Assembly (NCBI GenBank): GCA_038120095.1
Contig: JAYOKZ010000007.1
Span: 38,144-102,143 of the forward strand
Length of the DNA: 64,000 nucleotides
Origin: UBA2589 sp038120095
Lineage (GTDB): Bacteria; Gemmatimonadota; Gemmatimonadetes; Longimicrobiales; Gaopeijiaceae
Direction of reading: 5' to 3'
Of this stretch, positions 44,853-52,826 are shown one piece after another. The notes under the pieces are model-generated. The model ran no database searches. It saw nothing but the letters and a program-made list of their open reading frames with translations, and was not told where the DNA came from. The position numbers and the translations under genes are program-made. Numbering within the stretch: position 1 is the first letter of the stretch; each line of letters opens with the position of its first letter.

Positions 44853-45347
44853 ATGAAGAGCCACACCCTCTCCATGACACGGCGCTGGATTACCATCGCG
44901 GTGTTCGCGCTCGGCGCCTGCGGAGCCGAGGAGACCGAGATGGCCAGCGCGGGTGCGGCACTGTACGCAACCCACTGTGCGGATTGCCACGGCACTCGAG
45001 CGCTCGGTGATGGTCCGATGGCCGGGAACCTTCCCGTACGCCCCCCGAGCCTGCTGGAGCATCTCGGTCATCACCCGATGGATCAGTTGGTGCAACTCAT
45101 CCGGACCGGCGTACCACCGGCCATGCCGCCGGCCGCCCTGACCGACGGCCAGATACGACTGGTGATCGACTACACCTGGTCACTGGTGCCCGACTCCCTG
45201 GTGGCGGATCTGCGCGAGATGCAGCGTCAGGCAGAGATGGGGATGTCGATGGACGCCCCCCCCATGGAGCAGGACCCGATCGGAGACGCCATGCCCGGCA
45301 TGACACACAGCGACCACATGATGCCCTGGGATACGACCGGAAACTGA
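44853..45347 (+). CDS. Class I cytochrome c lipoprotein
   Basis: A 164-residue protein with a lipoprotein signal (TIAVFALGAC, lipobox LGAC) and one cytochrome c domain: YATHCADCHGTRALGDGP holds the CxxCH heme site, and VPPAMPPAALTDGQIRLV supplies the distal Met and final helix. A Met-rich tail follows (MGMSMDAPPMEQDP, PGMTHSDHMMPW), of the sort that binds Cu(I). Its place 4 bases after copD suggests a job in copper handling or oxidation. The ATG at 44853 is chosen; 44874 is possible. Confidence 0.87.
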   Translation: MKSHTLSMTRRWITIAVFALGACGAEETEMASAGAALYATHCADCHGTRALGDGPMAGNLPVRPPSLLEHLGHHPMDQLVQLIRTGVPPAMPPAALTDGQIRLVIDYTWSLVPDSLVADLREMQRQAEMGMSMDAPPMEQDPIGDAMPGMTHSDHMMPWDTTGN

Positions 45348-45383
45348 AACCGCGGAGCTGGGTCCGAGCAACATGCTGCACCG

Positions 45384-46154
45384 TCAGGCGTCCTTCCCGA
45401 CCTCCACCGGCCGCGCCGAGAGCGTCGCCTTGATCAGATCGCGATTCAGCTCGGCGATGTATTCGATCGAGATTCCTTTGGGGCACGCCACCTGACAGGC
45501 TCCGTGGTTCGTGCAGTTTCCGAAGCCCTCATCATCATGCGCGTCGACCATGGAGAGCACACGATCCCAGCGTTCGGTCTGCCCCTGAGGCACCTTCGCC
45601 AGATGCGTGACCTTCGCAGCTGTGAAGAGCATCGCGGAGGCGTTGGGGCACGCCGCGACACAGGCTCCGCAACCGATACACGTCGCAGCGTCGAAGGCCG
45701 CATCGGCAGCCTCTTTCCGTATCGGGATCGCATTCCCGTCGGGCGCTGATCCGGTACGAACGGAGATGTAGCCACCCGCCTGAATGATCCGATCGAATCC
45801 ACTCCGGTCGACGACGAGGTCCTTGAGCACCGGGAAGGCGGTCGCGCGCCAAGGCTCGATCCAGATCTCGTCTCCATCCTGGAACGACCGCATGTGGAGC
45901 TGGCAGGCCGTGGTCAGGCCTTTCGGACCGTGGGGCACTCCGTTGATCATCATGCCGCACGACCCGCAGATGCCTTCCCGGCAGTCATGCTCGAACGCAA
46001 TGGGCACCCTGCCCTCCTCAGCAAGGCGCTCGTTGACCACGTCGAGCATCTCGAGGAAGGACATGTGCTCCGAGACGTCGGAGGCCTCGTAACGCTCATG
46101 TCGTCCAGGATCATCGGGCCCATCCTGACGCCAAACGTGCAGAGTCAGCTTCAT
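45384..46154 (-). CDS. sdhB: Succinate dehydrogenase/fumarate reductase iron-sulfur subunit
   Basis: A 256-residue subunit that passes electrons from the flavoprotein to the quinone site. The N-terminal ferredoxin domain binds a 2Fe-2S cluster (EHDCREGICGSCGMMING ... CQLH), and the C-terminal domain binds 4Fe-4S and 3Fe-4S clusters (TCIGCGACVAACPN and CTNHGACQVACPKGIS). The sequence resembles the Bacteroidetes/epsilon-type enzymes. Its ATG immediately follows the sdhA stop. It is the last gene of sdhC-sdhA-sdhB and converges on the cytochrome c gene. Confidence 0.96.
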   Translation of the reverse strand: MKLTLHVWRQDGPDDPGRHERYEASDVSEHMSFLEMLDVVNERLAEEGRVPIAFEHDCREGICGSCGMMINGVPHGPKGLTTACQLHMRSFQDGDEIWIEPWRATAFPVLKDLVVDRSGFDRIIQAGGYISVRTGSAPDGNAIPIRKEAADAAFDAATCIGCGACVAACPNASAMLFTAAKVTHLAKVPQGQTERWDRVLSMVDAHDDEGFGNCTNHGACQVACPKGISIEYIAELNRDLIKATLSARPVEVGKDA

Positions 46155-48068
46155 CTATTTATAGCTCCGAGTGGAGAGCTGGACGTTGTCGAACACCAGT
46201 TCTTCCCTGTGGCGCACGGGTGCTTCTCCGACGCCCTTGAACTCCCAGACGGCAACGTGGGCGAAGCGTTCATCATCCCGCTGTGCCTCACCGTCCGGCG
46301 TCGTGTGCTCCACGCGGTAATGCGCCCCGCACGACTCGTCTCGATCGAGGGCGTCGTGACACATCACCTCTGCGAATTCCAGGAAATCAGCGACGCGACC
46401 GGCTTTTTCCAGTGACTGGTTCAGGTCCGCCGCCGATCCCGGGACGCGAACGTCACTCCAGAATTCCTCCCGCAACTCGGGGATCCGAGCGAGCGCCTCG
46501 GTCAGCCCGCGCTCACTGCGCTCCATACCGCAGGCGTTCCACATCAGACGCCCCAACTCGATGTGGAACGAATCCACCGTCCTCTTGCCGTTCACGGACA
46601 TCAGGCGGCTGAGTCGGTCTCTCGCCTCCCGTTCCGTCTCCTGAACTGCAGAGTGATCCTCAGGCAGCTCAGTCCGATCGATACGCGCGAGGTAGTTTCC
46701 GATGGTCAGGGGAATGACGAAGTAACCATCCGCAAGCCCCTGCATCAGGGCGCTTGCGCCGAGGCGATTGGCACCGTGATCGGAGAAATTTGCCTCGCCG
46801 ATCGCAAACAGGCCGGGCACGCTGGTCATGAGATCGTAATCGACCCAGAGGCCACCCATGGTATAATGCGGCGCCGGGTAGATTCGCATCGGCTGCTTGT
46901 ACGGGCTCTCTCCGGTAATCTTTTCGTACATGGCGAAGAGGTTTCCGTACCTCTCGCTGATGGCATCTCGTCCCAGTCGAGCGATCGCATCCTGGAAGTC
47001 GAGATAGACGCCATTTCGGAGGTCTCCGACTCCATGACCCCCGTCCACCATCTCCTTCGCCCGCCGAGAGGCGATGTCCCGCGGTGAGAGGTTTCCGAAG
47101 GAGGGGTAGAACCGCTCGAGATAATAATCGCGCTCATCCTCGGCGATCTCACTTGCCGGTCGCGCATCTCCAGCCACACTTGGCACCCAGATCCGGCCGT
47201 CGTTCCGAAGCGACTCGCTCATGAGGGTCAGCTTCGACTGGTAATCTCCGGACGGCGGAATGCAGGTCGGGTGAATCTGCGTGAAACACGGATTCGCGAA
47301 CCCGGCACCCCTGCGATGAGCCCGCCACGTTGCAGTAACGTTGCAGTGCTTCGCGTTCGTGGAGAGGAAAAAGACGTTCGAGTAGCCCCCCGTCGCGAGT
47401 ACGACGGCGTCCGCGGTAAAGGAGTGTATCTCACCCGAGACGAGATCCCGAGTGACGATGCCGCGGGCGACTCCATCCATCACGATGACATCCATCATCT
47501 CGTGCCGCGTGGAGCGTTCGACCGTACCCGCGTGTACCTGGCGCTCCAGAGCCTGATAGCAACCCAGAAGCAGCTGCTGCCCCGTCTGCCCGCGGGCGTA
47601 GAAGGTCCGCGACACCTGCGCCCCGCCAAACGACCGGTTCGCCAGAAGGCCCCCGTACTCCCGTGCAAACGGCACGCCCTGAGCGACTGCCTGATCGATG
47701 ATGTTGAGGCTGATCTGGGCCAGCCGATAGACGTTCGCCTCTCGTGACCGGAAGTCCCCACCCTTCACGGTATCGTAGAAGAGGCGAAACACGCTGTCCC
47801 CGTCGTTCTGATAATTCTTCGCCGCGTTGATGCCACCCTGGGCGGCAATGGAGTGCGCCCGCCGGGGTGAGTCGTGGTACGTGAACACCTTCACGTTGTA
47901 TCCGAGCTCCCCCATCGTCGCCGCTGCCGACGCGCCGGCGAGTCCAGTGCCCACGATGATGACGTCGTATTTTCGCTTGTTCGCAGGGTTCACCAGCTTC
48001 ATGTCGAAGCGATGCTTGTCCCATTTCTGCGCGATCGGTCCCGAGGGGACACGACTGTTCAGCTCCAT
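46155..48068 (-). CDS. sdhA: Succinate dehydrogenase/fumarate reductase flavoprotein subunit
   Basis: A 637-residue catalytic subunit oxidising succinate to fumarate. It has the dinucleotide motif IIVGTGLAGASAAATMG, the FAD-linking His72 in RRAHSIAAQGGINAAKN, the active-site region GFANPCFTQIHPTCIPPSG, and HYTMGGLWVDYDLMTSVPG with the catalytic Arg region near GANRLGASALMQGL. This layout is typical of the Bacillus/Bacteroidetes type of complex II. sdhC ends 30 bases upstream and sdhB follows without a gap. Confidence 0.97.
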   Translation of the reverse strand: MELNSRVPSGPIAQKWDKHRFDMKLVNPANKRKYDVIIVGTGLAGASAAATMGELGYNVKVFTYHDSPRRAHSIAAQGGINAAKNYQNDGDSVFRLFYDTVKGGDFRSREANVYRLAQISLNIIDQAVAQGVPFAREYGGLLANRSFGGAQVSRTFYARGQTGQQLLLGCYQALERQVHAGTVERSTRHEMMDVIVMDGVARGIVTRDLVSGEIHSFTADAVVLATGGYSNVFFLSTNAKHCNVTATWRAHRRGAGFANPCFTQIHPTCIPPSGDYQSKLTLMSESLRNDGRIWVPSVAGDARPASEIAEDERDYYLERFYPSFGNLSPRDIASRRAKEMVDGGHGVGDLRNGVYLDFQDAIARLGRDAISERYGNLFAMYEKITGESPYKQPMRIYPAPHYTMGGLWVDYDLMTSVPGLFAIGEANFSDHGANRLGASALMQGLADGYFVIPLTIGNYLARIDRTELPEDHSAVQETEREARDRLSRLMSVNGKRTVDSFHIELGRLMWNACGMERSERGLTEALARIPELREEFWSDVRVPGSAADLNQSLEKAGRVADFLEFAEVMCHDALDRDESCGAHYRVEHTTPDGEAQRDDERFAHVAVWEFKGVGEAPVRHREELVFDNVQLSTRSYK

Positions 48069-48098
48069 GACGGACTGCCCTTTCTGAGCGCGGAAGCG

Positions 48099-48788
48099 CT
48101 ACGAGATGACGCCGGTGAGGACCAGCGTCGGTGGCGTGAGAAACCCGACGAAGACCACCATCGCAAAACCGGCCGCGAACGGGCGCCGCAGGTGGCTGTA
48201 CTTCGGGTGACTCAGGCCGAGCGTTTGAAAAAAGCTCCACACCCCGTGATACAGGTGCAGGCACAGAGCCGACTGTGCGACCAGATAGGCGAGGAACACC
48301 GCCGGGCTCTGAAAGGCGTTGACGTAGTTCTGGTGCACAGCTCCCTGTACGAACGACGGGTGCACGTGCCCGGTCGTGAAGTGCAGGATGTGAAACACCA
48401 CGAAGAGGAGCAGGATCACACCTCCCCAGCGCATCGTGCGTGACGCGTACGACAGGCTGAGGCTGTCTTCCCGTGCGTACCCGGTCGGCCGTGCCGCGCG
48501 ACTCACCCGAGCGAGTTGAACCGCGGAGGTGACGTGGATCACGAAGGCACCGAGCAGAACAAGCCGAGCCATCCAGAGAAGTCCGCCGTGGGGGAGAAGC
48601 GGATAGCCGATCTCACGCAGGAATTCCGCGTACACATCCATCGCGAAATGCCCGTCCGACCGGGGTGAGAGCATCTTCAGATTGCCGAGCATGTGCGCGA
48701 GCACGAATCCGAAAAGCACGACTCCGGACAGGGCCATGAGAACCTTCTTTCCCACGGAAGTCCGGTACAGCGTCGCCACGCGGCGCAT
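48099..48788 (-). CDS. sdhC: Succinate dehydrogenase cytochrome b subunit (b558 type)
   Basis: A 229-residue single membrane anchor with five predicted helices, as in B-type complex II that carries two b hemes. Helices contain the expected histidines: VVLFGFVLAHMLGNLKM, LVLLGAFVIHVTSAVQLA, ILLLFVVFHILHFTTGHVH and SALCLHLYHGVWSFFQTLG. The ATG at 48788 (MRRVATLYRTSVGKKVLMAL) fits the family; upstream codons are open but unrelated. It is the first gene of the operon. Confidence 0.93.
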   Translation of the reverse strand: MRRVATLYRTSVGKKVLMALSGVVLFGFVLAHMLGNLKMLSPRSDGHFAMDVYAEFLREIGYPLLPHGGLLWMARLVLLGAFVIHVTSAVQLARVSRAARPTGYAREDSLSLSYASRTMRWGGVILLLFVVFHILHFTTGHVHPSFVQGAVHQNYVNAFQSPAVFLAYLVAQSALCLHLYHGVWSFFQTLGLSHPKYSHLRRPFAAGFAMVVFVGFLTPPTLVLTGVIS

Positions 48789-49072
48789 GAAAACTCCAGA
48801 GGTAATGCGATCTATGGACACACTTGCGAGGTGCACAACCGTCGATGCACTTCCGCAAAAAACCGGCACATGGAGGCCCGGGAGAGCCTTTCCTTACCGC
48901 CACCAACACGTTGGGTTCCTCAACCGATTCCGAGCGAGCCTGGTGGTGCCTGCGCACCCCCGATCTCCCTGGTTCCCGACGTGAAAACGACCGTCAGCGA
49001 CCTCTGAGCACCGGCGCGGACACGGCATGCCACGTCCGATTGAGAGCCGCCTCGCGACCATCGGACTCCCGG
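48789..49072. other. Intergenic region upstream of sdhC
   Basis: About 280 bases between the sdhC start and the stop of the rhomboid gene on the same strand. It should carry the sdh promoter. I see no convincing gene, RNA, hairpin terminator or operator in it; the only local feature is a short A run near 48857. Confidence 0.4.
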
Positions 49073-49912
49073 CTAGTTGGCCCGGTGTTTCCTCGAGACC
49101 TGGTCCAGGAGTCGGAGTTCCTCCGGGGTGAGGGCCGACATACCCTCCGCGGAGATCTTGTCGAGGACTGCATCTACCTTGTCGTAGAGGGCATCCTCCT
49201 CGCCCTGCCTGCCTGCCCGGGCACGAGTCGGTTGGTCATCCGACTCGTCACGCGGAACGATGGCGAGGCGTCGGCTTCGGGCTGCAGCCTTCGTGGCGTT
49301 ACGAATCGCCGCTCCCGTCCGCCAATCGGCCTTGAGGTAGAGCCATCCGGTGATGAGGCCACCCAGATGCGCGAGGTGGGCGACGTTGCTTCCCTGCGCG
49401 CTCTCCGCTGCGCTCAATAGCGATACGAGCGCCATGAAGCCGACCAGAAACCGCGCCTCGACAGGAAAAATGCCGAAGACGTAGATCGGGGCTCTCGGCC
49501 AGTTCAACGCAAAGGCGATCATCACCCCGTACAGCGCCGCGGATGCGCCGACAATCGAATTCGGCAGGAACAGGAAGCTGAGGGCGGCACCACCCAGCCC
49601 GCAGACGACATAGAACCTGAGGAACTCCCGCCCCCCCCAGCGTCCCTCGAGCGGAGGGCCGAAGAAAAAGAGCATCAGCATGTTGAAGAAGAGATGGCCG
49701 AGGCTCGCATGCACGAACATGTAGGTCAGGGGCGCCCACGGCCGGAAGACAATCCGGGCAGGCTGGAACGCCAACCAGTCGCCGACGACACCCGGCAGCA
49801 CGAGCGCGACCGCGAATACCACGGCGTTCGCGATCAGAAGCTTCTTCACCATCGGCGTCGGCCTGAGCGACATGCCGAGGGAGTCATAGCCGAAGCTGGT
49901 CTGATAACTCAT
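49073..49912 (-). CDS. Rhomboid family intramembrane serine protease
   Basis: A 279-residue protein with about six membrane helices. Rhomboid motifs are present: YMFVHASLGHLFFNMLMLF (His and Asn of the oxyanion region), the catalytic Ser in VGASAALYGVMIAF, and the catalytic His in NVAHLAHLGGLITGWLYL. The soluble C-terminus ends in a helical segment (ALYDKVDAVLDKISAEGMSALTPEE, in part) typical of this bacterial subgroup. The gene lies between ddl and the sdh operon on the same strand, with 93 bases to ddl. Substrates are unknown. Confidence 0.92.
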   Translation of the reverse strand: MSYQTSFGYDSLGMSLRPTPMVKKLLIANAVVFAVALVLPGVVGDWLAFQPARIVFRPWAPLTYMFVHASLGHLFFNMLMLFFFGPPLEGRWGGREFLRFYVVCGLGGAALSFLFLPNSIVGASAALYGVMIAFALNWPRAPIYVFGIFPVEARFLVGFMALVSLLSAAESAQGSNVAHLAHLGGLITGWLYLKADWRTGAAIRNATKAAARSRRLAIVPRDESDDQPTRARAGRQGEEDALYDKVDAVLDKISAEGMSALTPEELRLLDQVSRKHRAN

Positions 49913-49959
49913 GGCATCCGGGAAACGTGGTGGCCCGCTCGACGCTTGGTTCGCGACGG

Positions 49960-50026
49960 ACGGTATCGAACCCCCGCCTGGGGGGCAGGTTCCTGAGTGT
50001 TCAAGTCAGGAAGGATCGTGCTCGCT
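49960..50026 (-). repeat. Paired hairpins at the end of ddl
   Basis: On the minus strand, TTCCTGA and TCAGGAA (around the ddl stop codon) can form a perfect 7-base-pair stem over a 9-base loop. It is followed by a second C-run/G-run stem (CCTGCCCCCCAGGCGGGGG). No U-run follows, so a classical terminator is not certain. The second stem is followed by GTTCGATACC, which looks like a tRNA T-loop, but no complete tRNA can be folded. Confidence 0.4.
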
Positions 50027-51022
50027 GCGGCGATGCGCGAGTTGGACGATCCGGTCACAAAGGGTTGGAAAGTCGGTGCCCGAGGCTTCAGCGGCCTTCG
50101 GGAGAAGACTGTTCGCCGTCATGCCGGGGAGCGCGTTTGCTTCGAGGCACCACGGATCTCCTGTGTCGTCGACGATGAAATCGACTCTCGAGTAGTCTCG
50201 GAGCCGAAGGGCCCGGTGAGCGCGGAGAGCAAGCGCACGGAGGCGCTGTGACAGATCGGGAGAGATCGCGGCTGGAAAGATCTCACGCGCCTTCCCGGGC
50301 TGGTACTTGCATTCGTAGTCGAAGATCTCGTGCTCCGGCACAATCTCGCCCACTGGGTATGCCTCGTCGCCGACCACGCCGACCGTGAACTCGCGACCGG
50401 CGTGATACCTCTCGAAGAGAACGGTGTCGTCCCACGAGGCGCTCTGCGCGATGGCCACATCGAGCTCCGACCGGTCGTGCGCAAGAACCAGGCGCAGCGA
50501 CGAGCCACCCGAGGCCGCTTTCACGATGACGGGCAACCCGAGCTCTTCCTCCACCTGGTCGGCAGTGACTGGCCCGACCAGCCAGTCCGGCGTCGGCACG
50601 CCCGCAGCCCGCAGTAGTCGCTTGGAGACTTCCTTGTCCATCGCAAGCGAACAACCGAGTCGGTCACTCCCGGTGTAGGGCACGCCCGCGATGTCCAGCA
50701 GGGACTGAATCGTGCCGTCTTCGCCGCTCCCTCCATGCAGCGCCACGAAGAAGACATCGACCGCAGCCAGCGCCGGGCTCCTCACCAGTCCGACGGTCTC
50801 CCCCTCGTCCATCGCAACGAGCGACGCTGCGAGAGGGGGAAACTGCCCCACACCCGAGGATACCAGGGCCGCCTCCGTCTCCGCGGACAGCAGTCCGAAT
50901 ACGGTATCGACCGCCAGCACCTCATGGCCGGCTTCCCGGAGAGCGGACGCCACCTGCGCTCCGGAGGCAAGAGAAACGTCCCGCTCGTCGGACGTCCCTC
51001 CCATGAGGACGGCTACCTTCAT
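50006..51022 (-). CDS. ddl: D-alanine--D-alanine ligase
   Basis: An ATP-grasp enzyme making the D-Ala-D-Ala dipeptide of peptidoglycan. The 338-residue protein has the opening KVAVLMGGTSDERDVSLASG, the FVALHGGSGEDGTIQSLLD motif, MDKEVSKRLLRAAGVPTP, LPVIVKAASGGSS (nucleotide-binding Lys) and the C-terminal EANALPGMTANSLLPKAA. The start ATG at 51022 is 16 bases after the cystathionine synthase stop. No mur genes are adjacent. Confidence 0.96.
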   Translation of the reverse strand: MKVAVLMGGTSDERDVSLASGAQVASALREAGHEVLAVDTVFGLLSAETEAALVSSGVGQFPPLAASLVAMDEGETVGLVRSPALAAVDVFFVALHGGSGEDGTIQSLLDIAGVPYTGSDRLGCSLAMDKEVSKRLLRAAGVPTPDWLVGPVTADQVEEELGLPVIVKAASGGSSLRLVLAHDRSELDVAIAQSASWDDTVLFERYHAGREFTVGVVGDEAYPVGEIVPEHEIFDYECKYQPGKAREIFPAAISPDLSQRLRALALRAHRALRLRDYSRVDFIVDDTGDPWCLEANALPGMTANSLLPKAAEASGTDFPTLCDRIVQLAHRRSEHDPS

Positions 51023-51038
51023 GCTCGGGCTGCCCCGA

Positions 51039-52424
51039 TCACGTGGTCATCGCACGGACGAGGTCATAACGGGTGATGATGCCGACCAGCACGCCGCCGT
51101 CCCGAATCAGACAGCCGGCATTGTCGCGCGCGAGCAGAGAGCGGACGTGTTCGGCATCCACATGCCCATCCAGCACCGGGAACGGAGCCCCCATGATCGA
51201 CTCGACGGGCTTGTCCAGGAGCGAAGGGTCTGCGATCACGCGGGCCATGAGACGACCCTCGGTAATCGACCCGATGCACGTATCATCCCGGATGACCGGC
51301 AACTGTCCGATGTCGTGAGCGGTGATCGCGGAGAGCGCAATTCGGACCGGAGTCGTCGGCTCGACACTGACGAGAGATCCAACCCGGCTCTCCTTGGCCT
51401 CCAGCGCCTCCAGCGCCGTATTGCGACGGGGCCGATCGATGAACCCGTTTTCGCGCATCCATTCGTCATCGTACGTCTTGCTCAGATAGCGCTCTCCCCA
51501 GTCACACACGAGGGTGACAACGAAGGCCTCCGGGTCGTCGACCCGCCGAGCGACATCGACTGCCGCGTGGACGAGAAGTCCGGCGGATCCACCGGCGAAG
51601 AGCCCCTCCTCTCTTGATACCCGTCGCGCCATTCGGAACGCATCGCCGTCTCCGAAGCTCAGGTACTCGTCCACCACGTCGAGATCGAGGGTTCCCGGAA
51701 TTTTGTCATTTCCGATTCCCTCTACCTTGTACGGGTGTCCATCGATCTTGTCGCCCGTGTTGAAAAAGGGGGCAATCATCGACCCGTCCGGGTCGACCCC
51801 CACGATGGTGACGTCCGGGTTCCGTTCCTTCAGGTAGCGCCCGACTCCGGTGATCGTGCCGCCGGTCCCGGCCGACGCCACGAAGTGCGTGACCCGCCCC
51901 TCGCTCTGCTCCCAGATTTCACGGCCCGTCGTCGCGTAGTGCGCATCCGGGTTCGCCTGATTGTAGAACTGGTTGGCCATGACCGCGCCCGGTGTTTCAG
52001 CGGCAATGCTTCGGGCCTTCATCAGATAGTGATCCGGATGATCAGGCGGTACCGCAGTCGGCGTGATCACAACCTCGGCACCAAAGGCCCGAAGCAGCTT
52101 CACCTTTTCGCTGCTCATCTTGTCGGGCATCGTGCAGATGCACTTGTAGCCCTTGAGTGACGCGGCCATCGCAAGTGCGAGGCCGGTGTTGCCCCCCGTC
52201 GCCTCGACGACCGTGCCTCCGGGCTTCAGCGTTCCGTCTTTCTCCGCCGCCTCGATCATGGCCACCCCGATCCGGTCCTTGATCGATCCGCCCGGCCCGA
52301 AGAACTCGCACTTCGCGTACAGAGGTGTCCTGCCGCCGTCCGTGACCGAATGAAGACGGACCATCGGCGTCCACCCGATGAGATCGAGGACGCTGTCGTA
52401 CGGCCGCAGGTGACGCTCAGTCAT
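51039..52424 (-). CDS. Cystathionine beta-synthase with C-terminal CBS domains
   Basis: A 461-residue PLP enzyme joining serine and homocysteine into cystathionine. The PLP lysine is K49 in FFGPGGSIKDRIG; the phosphate- and substrate-binding loops are VVEATGGNTGLALAMA (usually TSGNTG) and VASAGTGGTITGVGRYL. Two CBS domains occupy about residues 335-461 (LSAITAHDIGQLPVIRDDTC, LLARDNAGCLIRDGGVLVG), as in eukaryotic CBS, and may bind an adenosyl ligand. Without them it would be hard to tell from cysteine synthase, so the domain layout carries the call. It lies between a TonB-domain lipoprotein gene and ddl. Confidence 0.88.
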   Translation of the reverse strand: MTERHLRPYDSVLDLIGWTPMVRLHSVTDGGRTPLYAKCEFFGPGGSIKDRIGVAMIEAAEKDGTLKPGGTVVEATGGNTGLALAMAASLKGYKCICTMPDKMSSEKVKLLRAFGAEVVITPTAVPPDHPDHYLMKARSIAAETPGAVMANQFYNQANPDAHYATTGREIWEQSEGRVTHFVASAGTGGTITGVGRYLKERNPDVTIVGVDPDGSMIAPFFNTGDKIDGHPYKVEGIGNDKIPGTLDLDVVDEYLSFGDGDAFRMARRVSREEGLFAGGSAGLLVHAAVDVARRVDDPEAFVVTLVCDWGERYLSKTYDDEWMRENGFIDRPRRNTALEALEAKESRVGSLVSVEPTTPVRIALSAITAHDIGQLPVIRDDTCIGSITEGRLMARVIADPSLLDKPVESIMGAPFPVLDGHVDAEHVRSLLARDNAGCLIRDGGVLVGIITRYDLVRAMTT

Positions 52425-52445
52425 GAAGGTTCCTCTGAAGCGGGC

Positions 52446-52826
52446 TCAAGAATTCGGTTCGATTCCCAATGTGTCCGGCCTTGGGCGCTTGGAAAAACGG
52501 ATCGGCACGTGGGCCCAGACCTCGATCCGCTTCCCACCCTGACGCGCCGGGGAGAAACGCAAGTCACGGGCCCCCTCTACGGCAGCAGAGTCGAATGAGG
52601 GGTGTCCGGACGATTCGACGACCTCCACGCTGTCGACGCCGCCAGTGTCTCCCACCCGAACCCGAAGCAGTGTCTCTCCCTCGATGTCTTCGTCCCACAG
52701 CGAGAGAGGATATTCGATCGGGATTTCGGCCGAGAGCGGTCGCGGCTGCTCGATCTCGGAGTCGGCGCCGCACGCAACGGTCGCAACGCCGGCCAGCGTG
52801 CCCAAAACCAGACGGGCCGCCCTCAA
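52446..52826 (-). CDS. Lipoprotein with TonB C-terminal-like domain
   Basis: A 126-residue protein with a lipobox (LAGVATVAC) and a TonB C-terminal-type domain: GETLLRVRVGDTGGVDSVEV, ESSGHPSFDSAAVEGARDLR and FSPARQGGKRIEVWAHVPIRF. Unlike TonB it has no membrane-spanning anchor or Pro-rich linker, so it cannot transduce energy from ExbBD in the usual way. A structural or regulatory envelope role is more likely. Its ATG overlaps the mutS stop as ATGA, an odd functional pairing. Confidence 0.82.
   Translation of the reverse strand: MRAARLVLGTLAGVATVACGADSEIEQPRPLSAEIPIEYPLSLWDEDIEGETLLRVRVGDTGGVDSVEVVESSGHPSFDSAAVEGARDLRFSPARQGGKRIEVWAHVPIRFSKRPRPDTLGIEPNS

Noticed and set aside
45348..45383. 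A terminator between the convergent cytochrome c and sdhB genes
   Set aside because: The 36-base gap has no stem of convincing length and no U-run on either strand.
49940..50026. A tRNA gene on the minus strand between ddl and the rhomboid gene
   Set aside because: A T-loop-like GTTCGATACC and an anticodon-like stem-loop occur, but the T stem has mismatches, the spacing to CCA is wrong by a base, the anticodon loop has nine bases and the D arm would lie inside ddl.
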